The notes beneath the pieces were generated by a model, which was not told the origin of the DNA, did not search any database, and saw nothing but the letters and a program-made list of their open reading frames with translations. DNA of 64,000 nt, taken from NCBI RefSeq assembly GCF_051175315.1, contig NZ_CP195100.1, positions 4,712,001-4,776,000 of the forward strand. The letters are read 5' to 3'. How positions within the stretch are numbered: position 1 is the stretch's first letter; each line of letters begins with the position of its first letter. Shown here piece after piece: positions 35,814 through 44,007 of this stretch. Source of the stretch: Tundrisphaera sp051175315 (GTDB lineage: Bacteria > Planctomycetota > Planctomycetia > Isosphaerales > Isosphaeraceae). The translations under genes and the position numbers were made by a program.

Positions 35814-37340
35814 TCAGAACCAGCCGCGTCGCCTGGCGATCAGTGCGATCCCGAACGGCGTGGCGAGCATGATCGCCATGGTGCCCCAGAACAACATCGC
35901 CCTGGGCAGCGGGGGGGAGGTGAACTCCAGGGTCTGCCCGAAGAAGTTCATCCCGAAGAACCCCACCAGGAACGTCATCGGCAGGAACATGACCGTGACC
36001 AGAGTCAAAGCCTTCATGACGTCGTTGGTCCGGTTGGAGACCACCGACAGGTAGGTGTCCAGCGCCCCGGAGATCAGGTCGCGCAGGTTCTCGGCGATGT
36101 CGTGGATCCGCACCAGGTGATCATACACGTCCCGGAAATAGACCCGGTTCTCGCCGGGGATCACCGCGTAGGTGTCGCGGGCCAGGCGGTTGATCGCCTC
36201 GCGGAACGGCAGGAGGATCCGCTGGACCCGCAGGGCCCCGCGCTTGATCTCCTGGATCTTCTGGAGGGTGGAGGAGTCCGGGTCGTCGAAGATCTCGTCC
36301 TGGATGTCGTCGATGGCGGTGTCCAGGTGCTCCATCGCGAACAGGAAGTCGTCGACGATCACGTCCAGCAGCCGGTAGAGCAGGTGCGAGACGCCGTGGC
36401 GGAGCCGCCCGTCGGGCTCGCGCTCGATGTTCTGGCGCTGGCGGTCCAGGACCGGGGCCGGCTCGTTGTGGTAGGTGACCAGGTAGTTCGGGCCGAGGAA
36501 GATGTCCAGTTCGTGGAGCCGGAGCGAGTCGTCCTCGGGGTCGAAGTCGATGGTGCCGGCGACCAGGTAGAGGTACTGGCCCCAGTCGTCGACCCGGGGG
36601 ACGTGGGTGTCCTTGAGGGCGTCCTCGATGGCCAGCGGGTGGAACCGGAACACGTCCCGGAGCATCGCCTCGACATGGACCGCGCAGCCCGAGTCCAGCC
36701 CCTCGATGTCGATCCAGGCCGTCCCGCCGGCATCGGCCACCGCCTGGGCCACCTTCGCCGTCGGCCAGTCGAGGTGGATCGTCCCCGCCCCGTCGCGATA
36801 GATGATCCGGATGGTCGGCTCGACCCCGCCGGAGGGGGGCTCGGATCCCCCGTCCGGGGCCGTCCCGGCCGATCCGCCCTGGCCCGACCGCTTCCGCCTC
36901 CGCCCGGCCCGGCGCCGGCCGGCCGCGCGGATCGACTCCTCGAACAGGTCGATCCGGACCGGCGGGCCGGGTACGGCCGGGATCGTCCGGCGGACCGGCG
37001 AGTTGTAGGTGCGGAACAGGGCCGGGTCCACCACGCCCGGGGCGATCCGGGCCCCCCGCAGGTCGAGCCGCTCGAACCGGATCAGGACCCGGCCGACCGG
37101 GACCTTCTCGGCCACGAACGTCCCATCGCCGGCCAGGCGGGCAACACGGGGGTTGCCCGGCGTCCCCTCGACCGGCAGGAACTCGATCCAGCCGCCGGCC
37201 ACCGGGCTCGGCCCGGCCACGACCACGCCGCGGACGGTGGTCGTCGGCAGCCGCTCCGGGCCCAGCTCCTCGCGGCATCCGGCCAGGGCCAACCCGAGCA
37301 CCGCGGCCAGGGCCGGCATCAGACGCGCTCGCGCGAGCAT
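35814..37340 (-). CDS. Lipoprotein-type N-terminus fused to CorA-like Mg2+/Co2+ transporter
   Basis: A 508-aa protein. Residues 1-22 form a lipoprotein signal ending LALAGC (Cys22), followed by a beta-sandwich-like domain (TTTVRGVVVAG to VRIDLFEES, about 28-125) of a type found in planctomycete lipoproteins. After an Arg-rich linker (GRRRAGRRRKRSG), residues about 170-508 are a full CorA protein with the GMN motif (FFGMNFFG) and two C-terminal helices. CorA normally keeps its large N-terminal domain in the cytoplasm, so an export signal in front of it is contradictory. No alternative start codon for CorA is apparent at the junction. It may be a true fusion, or two genes joined by a sequence error. 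Confidence 0.8.
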   Translation of the reverse strand: MLARARLMPALAAVLGLALAGCREELGPERLPTTTVRGVVVAGPSPVAGGWIEFLPVEGTPGNPRVARLAGDGTFVAEKVPVGRVLIRFERLDLRGARIAPGVVDPALFRTYNSPVRRTIPAVPGPPVRIDLFEESIRAAGRRRAGRRRKRSGQGGSAGTAPDGGSEPPSGGVEPTIRIIYRDGAGTIHLDWPTAKVAQAVADAGGTAWIDIEGLDSGCAVHVEAMLRDVFRFHPLAIEDALKDTHVPRVDDWGQYLYLVAGTIDFDPEDDSLRLHELDIFLGPNYLVTYHNEPAPVLDRQRQNIEREPDGRLRHGVSHLLYRLLDVIVDDFLFAMEHLDTAIDDIQDEIFDDPDSSTLQKIQEIKRGALRVQRILLPFREAINRLARDTYAVIPGENRVYFRDVYDHLVRIHDIAENLRDLISGALDTYLSVVSNRTNDVMKALTLVTVMFLPMTFLVGFFGMNFFGQTLEFTSPPLPRAMLFWGTMAIMLATPFGIALIARRRGWF

Positions 37341-37365
37341 CCATCCTCCTCGTCTCGTCGCCCGA

Positions 37366-38031
37366 TCAACCGTCCGAGGCCGCCGGGCCGGGCCACTCCG
37401 GGGCCAGGTCCAGCACCTCATCCCACGCGGCCCGATCCTCCGGGCCGGCCCCCGCATCCAGGGGCAGTTCGATCCGCCGGCCGCCCCGCTGGCCGCGCCC
37501 GGCATGGGGCCCGACCCGGCCGCCGACGAGGAACAGCCGACCTCCCGACTGGCGTTCGCCGGCCAGGCGTCCGACCGGCCCCAGGGCGGCGAACGTCCCG
37601 CCCGCCTGATCCAGCCCGGCGCGATGGCCGATCGGGCCGAGGATGACCAGCAGGCCGCCCCCCTGCCCGTACCCGGCCGAGTCGCCGGCCCCGTCCCGGA
37701 ACAGGACCCGGCCGGCCTTCAGGCCCCGCCCGGCCCCGTCGGCGGCGCGGCCGGAGCAGCGGACGACCAGCCCCGGGGCGTCGAGGTCGGCGGCGCACTC
37801 CGGGCCGGGCCGGCCATCCAGCTCGACCACGGCCTCCCAGGATCCGACCAGCCCCGCGATCAGGAGACGCTGGCCTTCCACCCCTTCGAGGCGGACGCGC
37901 CGATGCCCGGCGTCGAGCAGTCCGACCAGCTCGGCGTTGATCCGCTGGTAATCGCGGATCTCCGGGATCAGCAGGACGGGGACGGCCGGAGGGGTTCGGT
38001 CCCCCCCGGGCCGGTCAAGGTGCCTTGGCAC
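37366..38031 (-). CDS. GXGXG-fold protein (GltB C-terminal / FwdC-like), stand-alone
   Basis: A 221-aa protein. It shows the repeated Gly-rich pattern of the right-handed beta-helix shared by the glutamate synthase C-terminal domain and formylmethanofuran dehydrogenase subunit C (GAGDSAGYGQGGGLLVILGPIGHRAG, then GGTFAALGPVGRLAGERQSGGRLFL). No catalytic domain is attached. It overlaps the end of the upstream HEAT-like gene by 17 bp. Planctomycetes have C1-transfer genes containing such domains, but none is adjacent, so its partner is unknown. Confidence 0.7.
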   Translation of the reverse strand: MPRHLDRPGGDRTPPAVPVLLIPEIRDYQRINAELVGLLDAGHRRVRLEGVEGQRLLIAGLVGSWEAVVELDGRPGPECAADLDAPGLVVRCSGRAADGAGRGLKAGRVLFRDGAGDSAGYGQGGGLLVILGPIGHRAGLDQAGGTFAALGPVGRLAGERQSGGRLFLVGGRVGPHAGRGQRGGRRIELPLDAGAGPEDRAAWDEVLDLAPEWPGPAASDG

Positions 38032-39514
38032 CGGCCACTTGAGCGGGGGGGGCGGGGAATTCCGGGCCGTCCGGCGGGACGAGCCTGCGATCCTTGGGCG
38101 GCTTGGTCGCGAGGAACTCGCGGAGTTCCTTGACCCGCTCGGCCAGCTTGTCCCGCTGCCCCTTCTGGTCGGCGCCGCCGGACCGGAGCAGGTCGACGGC
38201 CTGCTTGGCTTCCGCCTGGATCCGGTCGCTCAGCTCCTTGAAATAGGAAGACTGGGCCCGGGCGTCGGGGTGGGTCATCTGGGGCAATCCGGCCTCCTTG
38301 ACGCCGGGCTCGCCGCCGATCGCGCCGAAGGTCTGGAACAGGAGGAAGCCGGTCAGCAGGGCGGCCTCGTCGGAGCGGTTGGTGAAGTCGTCCGCGTTGC
38401 GGTCGTACTCGGCGACGATCCGGTCGCCGAGGTCGGCGGCCAGCCGGCCGATGGCGTCGCCCAGCAGGGCGAAGTTGTAGCCCCGGACGGTCGTCGGGAC
38501 CGTCATCCAGCCCAGCGCCCGGGCGGCCCAGGCCCGGACCTCGGGGCGCCCCTCGGGGTCGATCAGGTAGGGCATCACGACCGAGGCGGCGTCGATCCGG
38601 CCCCGGGAGGTGGTGCTGACGGCGGTCCGCAGCGAGGCCATCGCCTCCAACGCCCGCATCTGGACCGGCCAGGGCATCGTCTTGGCGTCGCCGGCCAGGA
38701 ACTTGGTCAACGCCTCGACGGCCTGGGTCGTCTTGGTGGCGTCCAGGACCGCCTTGCCATCCTTGGTGGCGGCGGTCAGGCCGCGGGCGGCCCACTGCTT
38801 GACCCACATCACCTGATCCGGGTTGTTGATCTGGTTGATGTAGAGGTCCAGATCTTTGGGCACGCTGCTGCCGACCATCCCCAGGACGATCACCGCCTCG
38901 ATGCGGGCGATCAGGTTGTTGTCCAGCAGCTTGATGAACGACGAGTCGAAGAGCTGGCGGGCGTAGATCCCCAGGAAGTTGCCGGGGTTGTTGTTCGCCT
39001 GGGCGACGGTGATCGGCGTGATCAGGTCGGTGACCGCCCGGTCGATGGCGCGGACCGCGTTGGCCGGGGTGTTGGGCTGCGGGTTGATGAACGCGTTCAG
39101 GTTGTCCTTCTTGGACAGCTCGGCCGCGAAGTACTCGACATACCGCTTGATCAGGTCGGGGTTGGGGGCGATGGAGCCGGCCGCCATGTTCCTGATGGTG
39201 TCGCGATCGTTGGGATTGCCCATGACCCTGAGCGAGGGCGAGGGATAGGGCAGGGGGTTGAAGATGGCCAGCGCCTGCTTCGACCTGGGATCCTGGAAGA
39301 TCTCCTGCGGCGGCCGGGCCGGCTTGTCGCCGTTCGCCGCGGGAGGCGCCTCGTCGGGCGGCTTCGCGTCGGCCGCGGCCTTGGCGGCATCGGGGTTCGG
39401 CACGGGTCGCCCGTCCTGCGCGGGGACGGACGAGGTCATCGCGGTGGCCAAGGCGAGCCAGAGCCACACCAACGACCATCCCCGCGGCATCTTCGGGGCG
39501 AGCACCTGGATCAT
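38015..39514 (-). CDS. Secreted HEAT-like repeat protein
   Basis: A 499-aa protein. The start at 39514 gives a signal peptide (WSLVWLWLALATAMTSSVPA) followed by an acidic/Pro-rich region. Residues about 100-400 are helical and resemble HEAT/armadillo-like repeats (VKQWAARGLTAAT, MRALEAMASLRTAV, VRAWAARALGWM). The C-terminal part is a predicted coiled coil (KGQRDKLAERVKELREFLA). Probably a periplasmic protein-interaction scaffold; no enzyme motif seen. Confidence 0.75.
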   Translation of the reverse strand: MIQVLAPKMPRGWSLVWLWLALATAMTSSVPAQDGRPVPNPDAAKAAADAKPPDEAPPAANGDKPARPPQEIFQDPRSKQALAIFNPLPYPSPSLRVMGNPNDRDTIRNMAAGSIAPNPDLIKRYVEYFAAELSKKDNLNAFINPQPNTPANAVRAIDRAVTDLITPITVAQANNNPGNFLGIYARQLFDSSFIKLLDNNLIARIEAVIVLGMVGSSVPKDLDLYINQINNPDQVMWVKQWAARGLTAATKDGKAVLDATKTTQAVEALTKFLAGDAKTMPWPVQMRALEAMASLRTAVSTTSRGRIDAASVVMPYLIDPEGRPEVRAWAARALGWMTVPTTVRGYNFALLGDAIGRLAADLGDRIVAEYDRNADDFTNRSDEAALLTGFLLFQTFGAIGGEPGVKEAGLPQMTHPDARAQSSYFKELSDRIQAEAKQAVDLLRSGGADQKGQRDKLAERVKELREFLATKPPKDRRLVPPDGPEFPAPPAQVAGAKAP

Positions 39515-39920
39515 GTTCGCTGACCTTTTGGTTTGATCCCCGACGCCGGAATCCAAGGCGGACGGATTGATCGTGGGTCGAGTCGGCCGGCTCGGGCGGA
39601 CGCCCGGGGCCGTGATCGAAAGACAAGACGAGACTCGGGTTCCGATGACGCCCGACCGATCGTCCCCGTGGCTCGCGAGGTCCCGACGATGGCGTCGATG
39701 CCCCCGGCCAGGACCGGGGAGAATCCCTGTTCAAGTTAACCCGTGCCCGGACCCCTGTCAAGTTTGCGGGCCAATTGCCAGGCCCCCTCAGCTTCGCCAG
39801 GTTGAAGTGGTTGCGCGCGGGCGACCCTCCTCCTCCCGGCGGGCCTTGGGTTCGTTTTGGACGCCCGGAGCCGGCCTGCGGTTCCCGGAACCTGCGAGAT
39901 CCCGGGAATGCGTCCGACCC
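39515..39920. other. 406-bp intergenic region
   Basis: No convincing gene. It contains one copy of the short repeat (39845-39857) near the end of the esterase gene. The remainder shows no clear promoter or hairpin on inspection. Confidence 0.6.
39845..39857. repeat. CTTGGGTTCGTTT repeat copy
   Basis: A single intergenic copy of the 13-bp core also found in and between the megasynthase genes, differing from the main form only in the first base. It lies about 70 bp beyond the esterase stop. Confidence 0.6.
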
Positions 39921-40835
39921 TCATTTCCCCGGCGTCGGCATGAGCTTCTGGTGGCGGAGCCATTCTTCGCACCGTCGCGGCCAGGACGAGCTGGGATCGT
40001 CCCTGGGACGCAGGCCGTAGCCGTGGCCCCCGGTGGCATAGATGTGAAGTTCGGCGGGGACCTTGGACCGCTTCAGGGCCAGGTAGAGATGGGCCGCGTT
40101 CTCGGGCCCGACCGGGTCGTCGTTGGACATGGCGATGAACATCGGCGGGGTCGCTTCCGTGACGGCGATCTCCCGGGCAATCTCGGTCTCCCCGCGCTTG
40201 TAGATCCCGCCCGGGTAGATCACCACGGCGAAGTCGGGCCGGCAGCTCGCCCGGTCGGAGTCGTCCACGGCCTCGTAGGCGCGATGGTCGGGCTGGGTGG
40301 AGGCCCAGGCCGCCAGGTGGCCGCCCGCCGAGAAGCCGAGGATGCCGATCCGCTTGGCATCGATCCCCCACTCGGCCGCATGGGCGCGGGTCAGGCTCAG
40401 GGCCCTCTGGGCGTCCATCAGGGCCTGGACCGGCTGCTCCCCCTTCGGGGTGCCGGGGCGGCGGGGCACCCGGTACTTGAGCAGCACGGCGGTCACCCCG
40501 ATCTCGTTGAGCCAGCGGGCGACCTGCTCGCCTTCGTGGTCCCAGGCCAGGTTGTTGTAGCCCCCGCCGGGGCAGATCACCATCGCCAGTTCGTTGGCCT
40601 TGTCGGGCCCGGGCCGGCGGACCGTGATCGTCGGCTTGCTGACGTTGGTCAGCGATGTGATGGTGCCGTCGGCCCGGGTCGTGGCCTTCTCCGGGTCGAT
40701 CGGGGCGTCATCGCCGGGGGGCGACTTGGGCCAGATCTCCATCGTCGTCGGCGCCGGGGGCTCGGCGGCCGGCGCGGGGATCGCGGGGGCGGTCGCCAGC
40801 AGGATTCCCAGCGCGATCGCGGCGGACGTCCGCAT
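39921..40835 (-). CDS. Secreted alpha/beta hydrolase (esterase/acetyl-xylan-esterase-like)
   Basis: A 304-aa protein. Signal peptide RTSAAIALGILLATAPAIPAPA, then an oxyanion-hole segment MVICPGGGYNNLAWDHEG and nucleophile elbow GFSAGGHLA. The family pattern matches the planctomycete secreted esterases of the BD-FAE/acetyl-xylan-esterase type, which deacylate plant or algal polysaccharides. Likely periplasmic or extracellular. The long upstream reading (to 42512) is the reverse of the TolC gene and is not real. Confidence 0.85.
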   Translation of the reverse strand: MRTSAAIALGILLATAPAIPAPAAEPPAPTTMEIWPKSPPGDDAPIDPEKATTRADGTITSLTNVSKPTITVRRPGPDKANELAMVICPGGGYNNLAWDHEGEQVARWLNEIGVTAVLLKYRVPRRPGTPKGEQPVQALMDAQRALSLTRAHAAEWGIDAKRIGILGFSAGGHLAAWASTQPDHRAYEAVDDSDRASCRPDFAVVIYPGGIYKRGETEIAREIAVTEATPPMFIAMSNDDPVGPENAAHLYLALKRSKVPAELHIYATGGHGYGLRPRDDPSSSWPRRCEEWLRHQKLMPTPGK

Positions 40836-41060
40836 GGTCGGCAATCTCCTCGGTGCGGGTGGATCGGATGGCGGAGCATACGACACCGGCGAAGGTGCTG
40901 TCGATCGGGTCCCCGCCTCCCGTCGAGGGATCGGTCCGATCGAAACCCGGTTCGGCGTCAACATCCGGGGCGGAAGCGTCGATCTTAGACAACGTCCCGC
41001 CAGACCCGCGGCGCGCGGAGCGTCCCGCCCAGGAGGGATCGTCGGAAGGAGTCCCGCTCG

Positions 41061-42638
41061 ATGGAACGATCCCGCCGGTTGCGGATCGCCGCTGCGATCT
41101 GGCTGATCCCGCTCGCCATCACGTGTCCGGGGCGGGCCGCCGACGTGCCCGCCGGGCCCGCCACGAGGCTGCCCGCGCTCGCCGTGACCGGGCGGGACGA
41201 GGGGGCGAAGCTGGCCCCGGCCCCGCTGGAGCCGGACGACGTCCCGCTGCCGATCAACCTGGCCACGGCCCTGCGGCTGTCCGACGCCCGGCCCCTGATG
41301 GTGGCGGCCGCCGAGGCGAGCGTGTGGGTGGCCGAGGCCCAGCTCAAGCGGGCCCGCGTCCTGTGGGTGCCCCGGCTCAACATCGGGGCCGACTACATCC
41401 GCCACGACGGCGGCGGGCCGGACTTCAACAAGGGCATCCTCACCGCCCCCAGCGTCAACTTCTTCTACGCCGGCGCGGGGATGTGGCAGAACGTCGCCCT
41501 GACCGACGCGATCTTCGAGCCGCTCGCGGCCCGGCAGACGCTCAAGGCCCGCCACGCCGACGTCCAGGCGTCCAAGAACAACGCCCTGATGGACACCGCC
41601 GACGCCTACTTCCGGGTCCACATGGCGCGGGGGTCGTATGCCGGTGCGTTGTACGCGGCCAACCGGGGGCGCGACCTGGTGGACCGGGTCGACCGGCTGG
41701 CCGGCGACCTCGCCCCGGCCGACGAGGCGCAGCGGGCCCGCAACATGCTGGCCACCCTGGAGCAGCAGGCGACCTCGGCTCGCGAGGCGTGGCGGGTGGG
41801 CAGCGCGGACCTGACGCAGGTCTTGCGGCTGGACCCGCGGGCGGTGGTGGTGCCGCTGGAGGACGACCACCTGCAGGTGACGCTGATCGACCCGGCCAAG
41901 TCGCTGGACGAGCTGATCCCGATCGGCCTGACCAATCGACCGGAACTGGCCGCCAACCAGGCGCTGGTGCAGGCCACCCTGGCCCGCCTGCGGCGCGAGA
42001 AGATGCGGCCGCTGTTGCCGAGCGTCCTGATCAACGGGTTCCAGACCCCGGGCGAGCAGATCCAGGCGGGCATCTTCGGCATCGGCCCGAATAGCAGCAT
42101 GAACCAGTGGTCGGGCCGCGTCGACCTCAGCTATCAGGCGATCTGGGAGCTGGAGGCGTTCGGCATCGGCAACGCCGCCCGGATCAAGGAGCAGCGGGGC
42201 GAGCAGTCGCGGGCGATCATCGAACTGTTCATGGTCCAGGACCGGGTCGCGGCGGACGTGACCCGCAACCAGGCGCGGCTCCAGTCGGCGGCGGCGCGGG
42301 TGGGCCAGGCCGACCGGGCCCTGCGGGCGGCGGTGACGACCTTCGAGGGGAACTTCGCCGGTCTCCAGCAGACGCAGCGGTTCGGCGACGTGCTGGTGCT
42401 GGTCAACCGGCCCCAGGAGGCGGTTTTCGCCCTGATGCAGCTGAAGACGGCCCTGGACAACTACTTCATGACCGTGGGCGAGTACAACCGGGCCCAGTTC
42501 CGCACCTTCCACGCGCTGGGCTACCCGGCCGGGGAGCTGGCCAACCTCCGCCCGCCCGGCGAGGTGGGGCCGGTGGACGTGTCGCGCCCGGCCTACCTGC
42601 CGCCGGTCGGGAATGGACCTCCTCCCGCGACCCGCTGA
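41061..42638 (+). CDS. TolC-family outer-membrane efflux protein (copy 1)
   Basis: A 525-aa protein with a signal peptide (IAAAIWLIPLAITCPGRAA). The helical repeat architecture of TolC is visible, with conserved segments DDVPLPINLATALRLSDARPL and QTQRFGDVLVLVNRPQEAVFA. It should form the outer-membrane channel of a tripartite efflux or secretion complex. The middle and C-terminal parts are nearly identical at DNA level to the gene at 44008, indicating recent duplication. It is divergent from the esterase. Confidence 0.88.
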   Translation: MERSRRLRIAAAIWLIPLAITCPGRAADVPAGPATRLPALAVTGRDEGAKLAPAPLEPDDVPLPINLATALRLSDARPLMVAAAEASVWVAEAQLKRARVLWVPRLNIGADYIRHDGGGPDFNKGILTAPSVNFFYAGAGMWQNVALTDAIFEPLAARQTLKARHADVQASKNNALMDTADAYFRVHMARGSYAGALYAANRGRDLVDRVDRLAGDLAPADEAQRARNMLATLEQQATSAREAWRVGSADLTQVLRLDPRAVVVPLEDDHLQVTLIDPAKSLDELIPIGLTNRPELAANQALVQATLARLRREKMRPLLPSVLINGFQTPGEQIQAGIFGIGPNSSMNQWSGRVDLSYQAIWELEAFGIGNAARIKEQRGEQSRAIIELFMVQDRVAADVTRNQARLQSAAARVGQADRALRAAVTTFEGNFAGLQQTQRFGDVLVLVNRPQEAVFALMQLKTALDNYFMTVGEYNRAQFRTFHALGYPAGELANLRPPGEVGPVDVSRPAYLPPVGNGPPPATR

Positions 42639-42763
42639 GCCGGGGATCGACTTTCCCGGGCAAGGGCACCCGCCCCGGAATCGTGGTGTAAGGTTGGGCG
42701 GGCCGTTCGCGTCGGCGGGCGGCCCGCCCCACCGTGACCACTCCGCGATCTCGGGACGTCATC

Positions 42764-43153
42764 ATGATCTCCAGGAAATGGGCCGTCGGCGGCCTGGTGC
42801 TGGCCTTCATGGGCTGCAATGAGGCCCCGGCGGGCGACCACGGGGTCCGTTATCCGGCCGAAGGCCACGGCAACTGGGGCCAGTATGGCCACGGCCCCCA
42901 CCTCCGCAACCGGGGCCCGATGGCGACCGACTTCGGGCCGCCGTTCTTCACCCACGGCGGATGCTGGGGCGTGCCCTACGTCCCGCCCCAGGTTCCGCTC
43001 TACACAGCGGGCGGGGCCAGCGGCAGCAACGCCGGCGGGTTCGGATCGGCCGGCTTCGGCGCCTACGCCGGGGCCCCGGCGTTCCCGGACACGATCGCCC
43101 CGCACCTCCGGTCCCTGGACGGTGGCAACGGCCCCGCCCCCAGGGCCCGCTGA
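42764..43153 (+). CDS. Small predicted lipoprotein, Gly/Pro/aromatic-rich
   Basis: A 129-aa protein. Start at 42764; the leader VGGLVLAFMGC is a lipobox, so it is probably membrane-anchored. The mature part is Gly/Pro/His-rich (YGHGPHLRNRGP, GGASGSNAGGFGSAGFGAYAG) and has no recognised domain. It lies in the same direction between the two TolC copies, so it may share their transcription. Confidence 0.65.
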   Translation: MISRKWAVGGLVLAFMGCNEAPAGDHGVRYPAEGHGNWGQYGHGPHLRNRGPMATDFGPPFFTHGGCWGVPYVPPQVPLYTAGGASGSNAGGFGSAGFGAYAGAPAFPDTIAPHLRSLDGGNGPAPRAR

Positions 43154-43250
43154 CACTTTCCCTGCGGGCCGGGGCCGTGAGATGTCGATCCCTGATGGGT
43201 GATGATGGAGCGGATCGACCGATCAACCCCCGACCCAGGATGGGAATGCC

Positions 43251-43952
43251 ATGCGTCCACGGCCGGCCCTCACCTTTCGCCCCGGCCTGGAGCGGTTCGA
43301 GGCGAAGCTGATGCTCACCGCGGCGCCCGCGGTGCCGGGGGTCGTGATCGCCCTGGACTCGCCGCCCGCGCCGGCCGCCGACGACGGGGGCGTGGAACTG
43401 TTCGACGCGGCGGCCCCGGCGGCCCGGAATCCGAAGTTGCAGCTCTCCCGGATCACGGTGCCGAAGAACGGCATCGCCCGCCTGGTCCCCCCGCTCCAGC
43501 AGATCAAGGTCCAGGGCAAGGTGCCGGTGCCCGGCCAGATGTACAACATCCTCTCGGTGAGCGTGAGGAACAGCACGCAGCGGACCTTCGACGCGTCCAA
43601 CGACTTCCGCGTCCGGATCACCGGCCAACGCCAGTCGTTCCCGGCGATCGCCGAGGGGGATCAATGGAAGCCGGGCGAGTTCCGGGTCTTCTACATCTTC
43701 ACCAAGCAGTATTACCCGCTGAAGCCCGTGACCTCGGCCGGATTCGAGTTCGACTTCGGCGGTTCTCGGGGCGTGGCCATCCCGGGGCCCTCGGGGATCT
43801 TCCAGCGCGTCCGCTACCGGCCGGCGAAGTTCGCCGACACCCTCGACTGGATCGTCACCAGGGGGCCCGGCGCCAAGGGGACCGCGCTGGGGCTGCCCAA
43901 CACGGCGATCTGGGAAGTCCTCCCCGCGAGCGCCCCGATCGTCCCGCTTTGA
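43251..43952 (+). CDS. Secreted protein with planctomycete-type N-terminal motif
   Basis: A 233-aa protein. The N-terminus FRPGLERFEAKLMLTAA resembles the planctomycete FERLEDRxLLSA pattern found at the start of many large surface proteins, but no classical hydrophobic signal core is present. The rest is beta-rich (VSVRNSTQRTFDASNDFRVRI, GEFRVFYIFTKQYYPLKPV), compatible with an Ig-like fold. Located between the TolC copies. Function unknown. Confidence 0.65.
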   Translation: MRPRPALTFRPGLERFEAKLMLTAAPAVPGVVIALDSPPAPAADDGGVELFDAAAPAARNPKLQLSRITVPKNGIARLVPPLQQIKVQGKVPVPGQMYNILSVSVRNSTQRTFDASNDFRVRITGQRQSFPAIAEGDQWKPGEFRVFYIFTKQYYPLKPVTSAGFEFDFGGSRGVAIPGPSGIFQRVRYRPAKFADTLDWIVTRGPGAKGTALGLPNTAIWEVLPASAPIVPL

Positions 43953-44007
43953 GGCCGGCCGGGGAATTCCCCGCCATTCCGGTCATCCCCGAGGCCGTTG
44001 TGGGCCG

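Noticed and set aside
33759..37646. 1295-aa plus-strand reading opposite recJ and corA
   Set aside because: No recognisable domains; the minus strand carries RecJ and CorA motifs.
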